From Mesorhizobium norvegicum (GTDB taxonomy: Bacteria > Pseudomonadota > Alphaproteobacteria > Rhizobiales > Rhizobiaceae): DNA of 34,322 bases. The stretch lies in assembly GCF_004919685.1 (NCBI RefSeq), contig NZ_SMYZ01000108.1, positions 1 to 34,322 on the forward strand. The letters are read 5' to 3'. Shown here piece by piece: positions 25,414 through 34,284 of the stretch; positions within the stretch are counted from its first letter, which is position 1, and every line of letters begins with the position of its first letter. Made by a program: the position numbers and the translations under genes. Below the pieces are notes generated by a model. The model was not told where the DNA came from and did not search any database. It was given only the letters and a program-made list of their open reading frames with translations.

Positions 25414-26951
25414 GCCGCTCCGGAAATCGACGGCAGCGCTATCGCGCCGGCTGCCTTGATGGTCGCGCCGCTGCGCACCATGGCGATCGCCTTTTCCATG
25501 TCGGGGTGGAAATGCCGGTCATTGTCGAGATGCGGCACCTCGGCCCGGACCAGCTTGCGCACGGCCTCCAGGGCATCGCTCGACGCCAGCGGCGCATGGA
25601 AGTCGCAGCCTTGCGCGGCGGCAAGCAATTCGATGCCGATCACGGCCGTGGCGTTCTCGACCATGCCGATGAGCCGGCGCGCGCCGTGCGCCGCCATCGA
25701 GACGTGGTCTTCCTGGTTGGCCGAGGTGGGAATCGAATCGACGCTGGCCGGGTAGGCCTTCTGCTTGTTTTCCGAGACAAGAGCCGCCGCCGTCACCTGC
25801 GGGATCATGAAGCCGGAGTTCAGGCCGGGCTTGGGCGTCAGGAAGGCCGGCATGCCGGACAGCGCCGGATCGACCAGCATGGCAATGCGGCGTTCCGACA
25901 AAGAACCGATCTCGCAGACGGCGAGCGCGATCATGTCGGCGGCGAAAGCCACCGGCTCGGCATGAAAATTCCCGCCGGAGAGTGCGGTGTCATCCTCGGC
26001 GAAGATCAGCGGATTGTCGGTGACGCCATTGGCCTCGGCGCCTAGCGTGTCGGCGGCCTGACGCAGCACGGTGAGTGCCGCGCCCATGACCTGCGGCTGA
26101 CAGCGCAAGCAATAGGGATCCTGCACGCGCTCGTCGCCGACACGGTGTGATTCACGGATGGCGCTGCCGGCCATCAAATTGCGCAGCGCGTCCGCCGTCT
26201 CGATCTGGCCGCGATGCTTTCTCAACACATGGATGCGCGGATCGAAGGGCGCATCGGAGCCCTTGGCCGCGTCGGTCGACAAGGCACCGGCGACCAGCGC
26301 CGACTGGTAAAGCACTTCGGCCTCGAACAGGGCGGCCAGCGCATAGGCGGTCGAGAATTGCGTGCCATTGAGCAGCGCCAAGCCTTCCTTGGCGCCCAAT
26401 GTCACCGGCTCCAGCCCATGCGAGACAAAGGCGACCTTGGCCGGGAAGCGTCCATGCGGGGTGAAGCATTCGCCGACACCGATCATCACCGCCGTCATGT
26501 GCGACAGCGGAGCAAGGTCGCCGGAGGCGCCGACCGAGCCCTGTGCCGGCACCACCGGGATGACGTCGTTGGCCAGCATCGCTTCGAGCAACTCGATGGT
26601 TTGCGGCCGCACGCCGGAGGCGCCCTGCGCCAGGCTGGCGAGTTTCAGCGCCATCATCAGCCGGCAAACGGCTGACGGCATCGGCTCGCCGACGCCGGCG
26701 GCGTGCGATAGCACGATGTTGCGCTGCAAGGTCTCGAGATCCGCGGCCGGGATGCGGACGCTGGCCAGTTTGCCGAAACCGGTGTTGATGCCATAGACCG
26801 GCTCGCCTTTGGCAACGATCCTGGCGACGGCCTCGGCGCTCGCCTTGATTTTCGGCCGGCAGGCATCGTCGAGCCTCAGTGCGGCGCCACGATAGATCGC
26901 GCGCCAGTCGGCCAGCGTCGCATTGCCGGGCTTCAGGGTCAGTTCGGTCAT
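25410..26951 (-). CDS. hutH: Histidine ammonia-lyase
   Basis: The 513-residue enzyme removes ammonia from L-histidine to form urocanate. The segment GSVGASGDLAPL contains Ala142-Ser143-Gly144, which cyclises into the MIO prosthetic group; the numbering is the same as in Pseudomonas HutH. GINTGFGKLA near 55 carries the conserved Tyr/Gly region, and NFHAEPVA, SLSERR and NQEDHVSM are other active-site blocks. Length is normal. The ATG at 26951 overlaps the hutI stop (ATGA), and its own stop overlaps the hutG start, so three genes are coupled in sequence. Confidence 0.98.
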   Translation of the reverse strand: MTELTLKPGNATLADWRAIYRGAALRLDDACRPKIKASAEAVARIVAKGEPVYGINTGFGKLASVRIPAADLETLQRNIVLSHAAGVGEPMPSAVCRLMMALKLASLAQGASGVRPQTIELLEAMLANDVIPVVPAQGSVGASGDLAPLSHMTAVMIGVGECFTPHGRFPAKVAFVSHGLEPVTLGAKEGLALLNGTQFSTAYALAALFEAEVLYQSALVAGALSTDAAKGSDAPFDPRIHVLRKHRGQIETADALRNLMAGSAIRESHRVGDERVQDPYCLRCQPQVMGAALTVLRQAADTLGAEANGVTDNPLIFAEDDTALSGGNFHAEPVAFAADMIALAVCEIGSLSERRIAMLVDPALSGMPAFLTPKPGLNSGFMIPQVTAAALVSENKQKAYPASVDSIPTSANQEDHVSMAAHGARRLIGMVENATAVIGIELLAAAQGCDFHAPLASSDALEAVRKLVRAEVPHLDNDRHFHPDMEKAIAMVRSGATIKAAGAIALPSISGAA

Positions 26952-28186
26952 TGTCCTCTCCAGATGCGGGCATGCAGCGGGTTGAAGCCCATGCGGTATA
27001 CGAGTTCAGCGGGGCGCTCGATGTTCCATATCGCCAGGTCGGCGGATTTTCCGACCTCAAGCGTGCCGGTTTCTTCAAGCAAACCAAGCGCGCGGGCCGC
27101 CTCGCGGGTGACGCCGGCAAGACATTCGTCGACAGTCAGGCCGAACAAGGTCGCGGCCATGTTCATGGTCAGAAGCAGCGAGGTCAGCGGCGAGGTGCCG
27201 GGATTGTTGTCGGTGGCGACAGCCATCTTGACGCCATGCTGGCGAAACAGGCCGATCGGCGGCTTTTTTGTTTCGCGAATGAAATAGTAGGCGCCGGGCA
27301 GGATCGTCGCCACGGTTCCGGCCTTGGCCATTGCCGCCGCACCCGCCTCATCGGTGTATTCGAGATGATCGGCCGACAGCGCACCGTAACGTGCGGCAAG
27401 TTCGGCGCCGTGCAGGTTGGACAGTTGGTCGGCATGGAGCTTGACCGGCAGGCAGGCCGCCTTGGCCGCATCGAAGACGCGCGCCATCTGGTCCGGCGAA
27501 AAGGCGATGCCCTCGCAAAACCCGTCGACGGCATCGGCCAGCCCCTCGGCGGCAACCGCCGGGAGAATTTCCTTGGCAACCAGATCGATGAAAGCGTCCT
27601 TGTCGCCCTTGGCTTCCGGCGGCAGTGCATGGGCGCCGAGGAAGGTGGTCCTGATCGTCACCGGCCGCTGTTCGCCCAGCCGCCGTGCGGCGCGCAGCGA
27701 TTTCTGCTCGTTTTCGAGGTCGAGGCCGTAGCCCGACTTTACCTCCACGGTGGTTACGCCTTCGGCGATCAGCGCATCGAGGCGTGGCAGCGATTGGGTG
27801 ACCAGTTCGCTCTCGCTGGCGGCGCGCAGCGATTTGACCGAGGAGACGATGCCGCCACCGGCCCTGGCGACTTCTTCATAGGTGGCGCCGGCCAGCCGCA
27901 TCTCGAATTCGTTGGCGCGGTTGCCGGCATGGACCAGATGGGTGTGGCAGTCGATCAGGCCAGGCGTGATCCAGCGGCCCTCGCAATCTACCGTCTCGGC
28001 GCCCTGGGCAAGTGCTGAGGGCAGCTCCGACTCGGGGCCGGCATAGACAATGCGGCCGTCACGCGCAGCAAGCGCGCCGTGTTCGACGACGCCAAGTCCG
28101 GCAGACCCTTCGGCCATGGTCGCCAAGCGCGCATTGCGCCACAGGCGAAGACCCCCTGCCCAGCTTTTGCTCTCTGCAGCCATCAT
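26948..28186 (-). CDS. hutI: Imidazolonepropionase
   Basis: The 412-residue metal-dependent amidohydrolase opens 4-imidazolone-5-propionate to N-formimidoyl-L-glutamate. The metal motif DCHTHLVHAG has H81 and H83. VEVKSGYGL, LGAHALP, KLHADQLS and ATDNNPGTSP are the expected substrate and metal blocks. It is the first gene of the five-gene operon and starts at one of two tandem ATGs (28186, 28183) with GGAAAAG just upstream. The HutC-type palindrome lies 26 bases before the start, so this gene should be the most directly repressed. Confidence 0.97.
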   Translation of the reverse strand: MMAAESKSWAGGLRLWRNARLATMAEGSAGLGVVEHGALAARDGRIVYAGPESELPSALAQGAETVDCEGRWITPGLIDCHTHLVHAGNRANEFEMRLAGATYEEVARAGGGIVSSVKSLRAASESELVTQSLPRLDALIAEGVTTVEVKSGYGLDLENEQKSLRAARRLGEQRPVTIRTTFLGAHALPPEAKGDKDAFIDLVAKEILPAVAAEGLADAVDGFCEGIAFSPDQMARVFDAAKAACLPVKLHADQLSNLHGAELAARYGALSADHLEYTDEAGAAAMAKAGTVATILPGAYYFIRETKKPPIGLFRQHGVKMAVATDNNPGTSPLTSLLLTMNMAATLFGLTVDECLAGVTREAARALGLLEETGTLEVGKSADLAIWNIERPAELVYRMGFNPLHARIWRGQ

Positions 28187-28211
28187 CTTTTCCGTTTCAA
28201 TCGATGGCGAT

Positions 28212-28225
28212 TATGTATATACATA
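28212..28225. promoter_or_regulatory. Probable HutC operator
   Basis: TATGTATATACATA is a perfect 14-base palindrome between the divergent hutI and hutF starts. Its core GTATATAC fits the HutC-subfamily GntR operator pattern (GT-x-TA-x-AC). The repressor gene is the second gene of the + strand unit. A - strand promoter TTGCAG, 17 bases, ATACAT would overlap the site, so binding should block hutI transcription; that promoter call is weaker than the palindrome. Confidence 0.8.
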
Positions 28226-28281
28226 TTGAAACGCACTGCAAGTGCCATCATCGCATGAGAGACAGAGAACCGGAGAGAAAA

Positions 28282-29630
<1,349 letters not shown>

Positions 29631-29634
<4 letters not shown>

Positions 29635-30371
29635 GCATTGTCGAGACTGCGGATGCGGAAGGCAGCGTCTCGCTGCACCAGCGCATCCTGTCCGACATCA
29701 GCGAACGCATCATGTCCGGTGCCTGGGCGCCCGGTCACCGCATTCCCTTCGAACACGAACTGAGCGCGCAATACAATTGCTCGCGCATGACGGTGAACAA
29801 AGCGCTGTCGCAGCTTGCCAAGGCCGGGCTGATCGAGCGCCGCCGCCGCTCCGGCAGCTTTGTGCGCCGGCCGCAGTCGCAAGCGGCGGTGCTGGAAATC
29901 CACGACATCCGCATCGAGGTCGAGGCGCTCGGCCTGCCCTACCGCTACGAGCGCGTCGCGCGACACAAAAGGCGCAGCAGCGCCGAGGATCGCGCACTGC
30001 TGGAGCTGGGCGCTGCCGGGCCGGTGCTGGCGCTGGAGTGCGGGCATTTCGCCGGCGAGCGGCCGTTCGCGCATGAACAGCGGCTGATCAATCTCACCGC
30101 TGTCGCCGAAGCGGCGGACGAGGAATTCGTAGCCATCGCACCAGGACCATGGCTGATTGGCCGCGTGCCGTGGAGCGAAGCCGAGCACCGGATTCGCGCT
30201 GTCGCCGCCGACAGGCATATCGCGGCCGCGCTCGACATCGCAGCCGGCGCGCCGTGCCTGGTGGTCGAGCGGCGGACATGGAGCGCCGATCACCCGGTCA
30301 CCCATGTGCGCTTTACCTATGCGGCCGAGAGCCACACACTGGTGGCGAGATTCACGCCGTCGCAGGGGTAG
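29631..30371 (+). CDS. hutC: Histidine utilisation repressor, GntR family
   Basis: The 246-residue regulator has a winged helix-turn-helix at about 14-80 (ELSAQYNCSRMTVNKALSQL, wing SGSFVRR) and a UTRA effector domain at about 95-240. HutC proteins bind urocanate, which releases them from the operator. Its place behind hutF and beside the palindrome at 28212 supports autoregulation as well as control of the divergent operon. Translation is coupled to hutF through ATGA. The C-terminus 'HTLVARFTPSQG' is normal. Confidence 0.96.
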
Positions 30372-30375
30372 TGCT

Positions 30376-30401
30376 AATCTCCCCCCACGTGGGGGGAGAT
30401 T
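30376..30401. terminator. Perfect palindrome between convergent hutC and RidA-like genes
   Basis: A 26-base perfect palindrome (arms AATCTCCCCCCAC) fills most of the 48-base gap between the two stops. It can form a strong hairpin in either transcript, and the AGATT/AATCT ends resemble the inner stems of the element at 34160. It lacks a long T-run. I read it as a shared 3' hairpin derived from that repeat family. Confidence 0.65.
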
Positions 30402-30419
30402 GGCAGCTTCAACGTCGGC

Positions 30420-30764
30420 CTAAATCGCCGCCGTAATAATAATCTCGACCAGATATTCCGGTCCGGCGAGCTTTGCTTCGCCGGTGGCGCGGGCCGGCGT
30501 GTTGCCTTGCGGCACCCACTTGTCCCATTCCGCGTTCATCTCGGCGAAGGTGCTCATGTCGGCCAGCCAGATGATCGCCTGCAGGATCTTGGTCTTGTCG
30601 GAACCGGCCTTGGCCAGCAGCCCATCGACGGCCGCCAGGATGTCCCTGGTCTGCGAAGCGACGTTGCCGGTCGGCTGACCGACCTGACCGGCCAGATAGA
30701 CGGTATCTCCGTGAATGACGATCTGGCTCATGCGCGGGCCAACATCGATGCGACGAATGCTCAT
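30420..30764 (-). CDS. RidA family (YjgF/YER057c) protein
   Basis: This 114-residue small trimeric-type protein resembles RidA, which hydrolyses reactive enamine/imine intermediates made by PLP enzymes. GDTVYLAGQVG, the TRDILAAVDGLLAKAGSDKTKI block and a late Arg (PARATGEAKL) match the family. This Arg-containing segment differs from the 'PARSAV' of true RidA, so it may belong to another Rid subgroup. The ATG at 30764 has AAGGA about 8 bases upstream. It is divergent from the zinc importer and convergent with hutC. There is no direct link to either pathway in sequence. Confidence 0.9.
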   Translation of the reverse strand: MSIRRIDVGPRMSQIVIHGDTVYLAGQVGQPTGNVASQTRDILAAVDGLLAKAGSDKTKILQAIIWLADMSTFAEMNAEWDKWVPQGNTPARATGEAKLAGPEYLVEIIITAAI

Positions 30765-30915
30765 TGGATGGTTCCTTCCTGTGGCGGTTGCGCCTCTTTA
30801 GAGTTGCGGCCGGCTTCGGGCAAGGTCGCAAGGTCGAATCCCCTTGGGCCAAGGGCATATGATATCCACACACGGCAAGTTGACCCGCCAGCCGCAATTG
30901 CGCCGGATTGGCTTG

Positions 30916-30944
30916 TTGACTAATGTAATAACATCACATATCCA
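30916..30944 (+). promoter_or_regulatory. Promoter with Zur-like box for the metal importer operon
   Basis: CTAATGTAATAACATCAC at 30920-30937 agrees at 16 of 18 positions with the Zur motif I recall for some alphaproteobacteria (GTAATGTAATAACATTAC). It sits inside a possible promoter, TTGACT at 30916 and TATCCA at 30939 with 17 bases between. It lies 55 bases before the importer ATG. Zinc-bound Zur would thus cover the promoter. The motif match is from memory. Confidence 0.65.
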
Positions 30945-30992
30945 ATCGGCCGCCGCCCGCAGCCGGATTTCGCCGCCCCCACGGATCGCAGA

Positions 30993-31799
30993 ATGACAAA
31001 CACCTGCCTGACATTCCGCGACCTGACCCTTGGCTACGGCAGCCATCCGGCAATCCATCATCTCGACGGCACCATCCGCAAGGGCTCGCTGACGGCTGTC
31101 GTCGGCGCCAACGGCTCGGGCAAATCGACGCTGATGAAAGGTATTGTCGGCGTCCTGAAGCCGATGGCCGGCGAGGTTATCCGCGCGCCCGGCGTTCGCG
31201 CCGCCTATCTGCCGCAGCAATCGGAGCTCGACCGCTCCTTTCCGGCGCGAGTGGTGGACCTGGTTTCGCTCGGCCTGTGGCCACGGCGCGGCCTGCTTGG
31301 CCGCTACACCAGGCAAGATCGCGATGACGTCAGCAAGGCGCTGATGGCGGTCGGGCTCGGCGGCTTCGAGAAGCGACCGATCGATACCCTGTCGGGCGGC
31401 CAGCTGCAGCGCACACTGTTTGCGCGTGTCCTGCTGCAGGACGCCGACCTTATCTTGCTCGACGAACCCTTCAACGCCGTCGACGCCAAGACGGTCGGCG
31501 ACCTTATTGCCCTGATCAAGCACTGGCATGGCGAGGAACGCACCATCATGGTGGTCGTCCACGATCTTGATCTTGTGCGGCAGAATTTCCCCGAAACACT
31601 GCTTCTCGCCCGCCAGCCGATCGCCTGGGGCGAAACCAGGGAAACGCTGAAGCCTGAAAACCTGTTGCGCGCCCGCCGCTTCCACGAAGCCTGGGAAGAG
31701 AATGCGCCCTGGTGCGAGCCAGGCGAGGACGCTCATGGTCATGGCCACGATCACGACCACCATGACCATCAACATGGCGTCGGACCGAGGGCCGCCTGA
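30993..31799 (+). CDS. ATPase of a zinc/manganese-type ABC importer, with His-rich tail
   Basis: The 268-residue ZnuC/AztA-like ATPase powers metal uptake through the membrane protein encoded next. Walker A is GANGSGKST at 38-46, the signature LSGGQ at 133-137, Walker B LILLDEP at 153-159, and the H-loop His is in VVHDLDLV. The C-terminus has an extra tail HGHGHDHDHHDHQH (248-261, eight His), likely to bind Zn2+ and perhaps sense or buffer it in the cytoplasm. The tail and the Zur-like box favour zinc over manganese. The stop overlaps the permease start (TGATG). Confidence 0.92.
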   Translation: MTNTCLTFRDLTLGYGSHPAIHHLDGTIRKGSLTAVVGANGSGKSTLMKGIVGVLKPMAGEVIRAPGVRAAYLPQQSELDRSFPARVVDLVSLGLWPRRGLLGRYTRQDRDDVSKALMAVGLGGFEKRPIDTLSGGQLQRTLFARVLLQDADLILLDEPFNAVDAKTVGDLIALIKHWHGEERTIMVVVHDLDLVRQNFPETLLLARQPIAWGETRETLKPENLLRARRFHEAWEENAPWCEPGEDAHGHGHDHDHHDHQHGVGPRAA

Positions 31800-32674
31800 T
31801 GGATACGCTTTATGGTCTTTTCATCGCGCCTTTCGCCGATTTCGGCTTCATGCAGCGAGCTCTGATCGGTTCGCTGATGCTGTCGCTCGGCGCCTGCCCG
31901 ATCGGCGTTTTCCTGATGCTGCGGCGGATGAGCCTGTCGGGCGACGCCATGGCGCATGCCATCCTGCCAGGTGCCGCCGCCGGCTTCCTGTTCTATGGGC
32001 TGGAGATCCTGCCGATGACCATCGGCGGCCTGATCGCCGGCGTCATCGTCGCGCTCGGCGCCGGCGCCGTCTCGCGCTTCACCATCCAGCGCGAGGACGC
32101 CTCGATGGCGGCGTTCTATCTGATTTCGCTCGCCATCGGCGTGCTGATGGTGTCGATCCGGGGCTCCAGTGTCGATCTCATGCATGTGCTGTTCGGCACC
32201 GTGCTGGCGCTCAACGATGAAGCACTGACACTGATCGGCGGCATCGTCGCGGTGACACTGGTCAGCCTTGCCATCTTCTGGCGAGCGCTGGTCGCTGAAT
32301 GCCTCGACCCGCTGTTCCTGCGCTCGGTCAGCCGGCTCGGCAGTCCGGTGCATTTCATCTTTCTCGGCCTTGTCGTGCTCAACCTCGTCGGCGGCTTCCA
32401 GGCGCTCGGCACGCTGCTTTCGGTCGGACTGATGATGCTGCCGGCCGCCGCTGCCCGTTTCTGGACGGTGCGCGTCGAGCCGATGTGCGTGCTCGCCGTG
32501 CTGATCGGCTTTGCCTCCTGCGTCGCCGGGCTGCTGTTGTCTTATCACGCGTCGCTGCCGTCCGGCCCGGCCATCATCTTGTCTGCCGGCGTCGTTTATT
32601 TCGCCTCGATCCTGTTTGGCACGCGCGGCATTCTGCGCGCGCGCATCATCCACCACCGTCACAGAACGGCCTGA
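31799..32674 (+). CDS. Permease of the zinc/manganese-type ABC importer
   Basis: The 291-residue inner-membrane protein belongs to the ABC-3 family (ZnuB/AztB/TroC). About eight or nine hydrophobic segments are apparent, starting at residues 20-40 (ALIGSLMLSLGACPIGVFLM). The family blocks RRMSLSGDAMAHAILPGAA and GTLLSVGLMMLPAAAARFW are present. The C-terminus is basic and His-containing (HHRHRTA). It is translationally coupled to the ATPase and followed after 28 bases by the binding-protein gene. A single permease gene implies a homodimer, unlike SitCD-type manganese systems with two. Confidence 0.92.
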   Translation: MDTLYGLFIAPFADFGFMQRALIGSLMLSLGACPIGVFLMLRRMSLSGDAMAHAILPGAAAGFLFYGLEILPMTIGGLIAGVIVALGAGAVSRFTIQREDASMAAFYLISLAIGVLMVSIRGSSVDLMHVLFGTVLALNDEALTLIGGIVAVTLVSLAIFWRALVAECLDPLFLRSVSRLGSPVHFIFLGLVVLNLVGGFQALGTLLSVGLMMLPAAAARFWTVRVEPMCVLAVLIGFASCVAGLLLSYHASLPSGPAIILSAGVVYFASILFGTRGILRARIIHHRHRTA

Positions 32675-32702
32675 TCCCCCGCCCCTAGAAGGAGACCCGT
32701 CC

Positions 32703-33644
32703 ATGCTGAAATCGATCCATGCCGCCCTGGCGATGAGCGTTATAACATTAACCGCCTTTGGCGCATCGTCGGCCTCCGCTGCACCGCTGAAAGTGGTCGC
32801 CAGCTTCACCGTCATTGCCGACTTCGCCAAAAATGTCGGCGGCGACCGCATCGATGTGACCACCATCGTCGGGCCGGATGGCGACGCCCATGTCTACGAG
32901 CCGAGCCCGGCCGATGCGGTGGCCATGGCCAAGGCCGATATCGTGCTGGTCAACGGCCTGCATTTCGAAGGTTTTTTGCAGCGGCTGGTCGACGCCAGCG
33001 CCACCAAGGCCTCGATCGTCACGTTGACCAAGGGCGTGACGACGATCGATTTCAAGCCTGAATTCGCCGATGCCGACGCGGCCGAGGGTGCCGGCACCAG
33101 CGGCGGCAAGACGGTCACCGATCCGCATGCCTTCCAGTCGATCGCCAATGCCAGGATCTATGTGAAGAACATCGCCGAGGCCTTCTGCGCGGCCGATTCG
33201 GACGGCTGCGTCAGCTACCAGACCAATGCCGCCGCCTACACCAAGAAGCTCGACGCGGTCGAAGGTGAAGTGAAAGCAGCGATCGCCTCGATCCCGGAGA
33301 GCAAGCGCGTCGTCATCACCTCGCACGACGCCTTTGGCTATTTCGAACACGCATACGGCCTGACCTTCCTCGCCCCGCAAGGCATCTCGACCGATTCAGA
33401 ACCGTCCGCCGCCGACGTCGCCAAGCTGGTCACCCAGGTGAAGCAGGACAAGGCCGCGGCGATCTTCGTCGAGAACATCACCAACCCGCGCCTGATCGAG
33501 CAGATCGCCAGCGAGACCGGCATCAAGGTGGGCGGCACGCTCTATTCGGACGCGTTGTCGCAGCCCGACGGCCCGGCCTCGACCTATATCGACATGATGC
33601 ACAACAACATCCGTCAGATCAAAGGCGCCATTCTCGGCAGCTGA
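32703..33644 (+). CDS. Periplasmic metal-binding protein of the ABC importer (ZnuA/AztC-like)
   Basis: The 313-residue precursor has a signal peptide ending about ASSASA-APL (26/27). Likely metal ligands are H63 (DAHVYEP), H142 (DPHAF), H208 (TSHDAF) and D283 (LYSDAL). The spacing is nearly that recalled for the zinc protein AztC (His61, His138, His204, Asp279). A Cys pair (FCAADSDGC) could form a disulfide. The loop before H142 is Ala/Gly/Asp-rich and lacks the His cluster of many ZnuA proteins. The frame is open upstream, but the ATG at 32703 follows AAGGAGA and begins the signal peptide. Zinc is favoured, manganese not excluded. Confidence 0.92.
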   Translation: MLKSIHAALAMSVITLTAFGASSASAAPLKVVASFTVIADFAKNVGGDRIDVTTIVGPDGDAHVYEPSPADAVAMAKADIVLVNGLHFEGFLQRLVDASATKASIVTLTKGVTTIDFKPEFADADAAEGAGTSGGKTVTDPHAFQSIANARIYVKNIAEAFCAADSDGCVSYQTNAAAYTKKLDAVEGEVKAAIASIPESKRVVITSHDAFGYFEHAYGLTFLAPQGISTDSEPSAADVAKLVTQVKQDKAAAIFVENITNPRLIEQIASETGIKVGGTLYSDALSQPDGPASTYIDMMHNNIRQIKGAILGS

Positions 33645-33656
33645 GTTTGAAGGATT

Positions 33657-33690
33657 ATCCAGCCGGACCGCATCGGCCCGGTTGGATTTT
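33657..33690 (+). terminator. Intrinsic terminator after the metal importer operon
   Basis: ATCCAGCCGG (33657-33666) pairs with CCGGTTGGAT (33678-33687), with one G-U pair and an 11-base loop, and is followed by TTTT. It begins 13 bases after the stop of the binding-protein gene. Confidence 0.7.
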
Positions 33691-33794
33691 CTGGCACGCA
33701 ATGCCTATTTGGCAGAGAATTCCTTCGGTGCGGATTGCCGCACATGTCGGGGAGTGGCAAGACTGCCGCCTGACCAGTTTGCGAGGATGCTGCC

Positions 33795-34133
33795 ATGGAA
33801 TACCGCGAAATCAGCGAGGACTATTCGGTCTCGGGCCAAATCCAGCCCGAAGACGTCGCCGCCATCAAGGAAGCCGGCTTCAAGAGCGTGATCTGCAACC
33901 GGCCCGATGACGAACAGCCCGGCCAGCCTTCGGCCGACACCGTCAAGGCAGCGGTCGAGGCCGTGGGCCTCGCCTTCCGCTACATCCCCGTCATCAGCGG
34001 CCAGATCACGGCCGAGAATGTCGAGGATCAGGCCGAAGCGCTCGATGAACTCGACGGCCCGGTCTTCGCCTATTGCCGCTCCGGCGCCCGCTGCACCAAT
34101 CTTTATGGACTGATCCAGCAGTCGAAGGGGTGA
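33795..34133 (+). CDS. DUF442 / TIGR01244 family phosphatase- or sulfurtransferase-like protein
   Basis: This 112-residue small cytoplasmic protein has the dual-specificity-phosphatase-like fold of the domain found at the N-terminus of Blh proteins. VSGQIQPEDVAAIKEAGFKSVICNRPDDE and YIPVISGQIT are seen in outline. The active-site loop is YCRSGARC, with C94 and R99; the C-x4-R spacing is rhodanese-like. C100 is a second Cys near the site. The family has been linked to sulfide or persulfide handling, but the substrate is not shown here. GAGG lies 8 bases before the ATG. It is separated from the metal importer by a terminator, so it is probably its own unit. Confidence 0.85.
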   Translation: MEYREISEDYSVSGQIQPEDVAAIKEAGFKSVICNRPDDEQPGQPSADTVKAAVEAVGLAFRYIPVISGQITAENVEDQAEALDELDGPVFAYCRSGARCTNLYGLIQQSKG

Positions 34134-34159
34134 CGGTCCCGGAGGCCGGTGATCCTTCA

Positions 34160-34284
34160 CACCCCCCTCTGTCCTGCCGGACATCTCCCCCGCGAGGGGG
34201 AGATTGGATGTCGATTGGCGAAAGCGGTTGAGCGCGCAATCTCCCCACTTGCGGGGGAGATGTCCGGCAGGACAGAGGGGGGTG
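34160..34284. repeat. Palindromic element with perfect 32-base arms
   Basis: Bases 34160-34191 and 34253-34284 are exact inverted repeats (starting CACCCCCCTCTGTCC). The 61-base centre holds two further hairpins that reuse the arm ends (CTCCCCC-GCGA-GGGGGAG on the left, ATCTCCCC-ACTTGC-GGGGGAGAT on the right). The whole can fold as one long stem or as two side hairpins. It begins 26 bases after the DUF442 stop and could serve as its 3' structure. It resembles rhizobial mosaic palindromes and differs in sequence from copies A and B. The last 38 bases of the window hold nothing I can assign. Confidence 0.88.

Noticed and set aside
28012..28281. N-terminal extension of HutF by up to 90 residues
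   Set aside because: The extension would overlap hutI and the operator region, and is Arg-rich without family similarity. The GTG at 28282 has a good ribosome site.
32511..32702. N-terminal extension of the metal-binding protein
   Set aside because: It overlaps the permease gene and would bury the clear signal peptide that starts at 32703 behind AAGGAGA.
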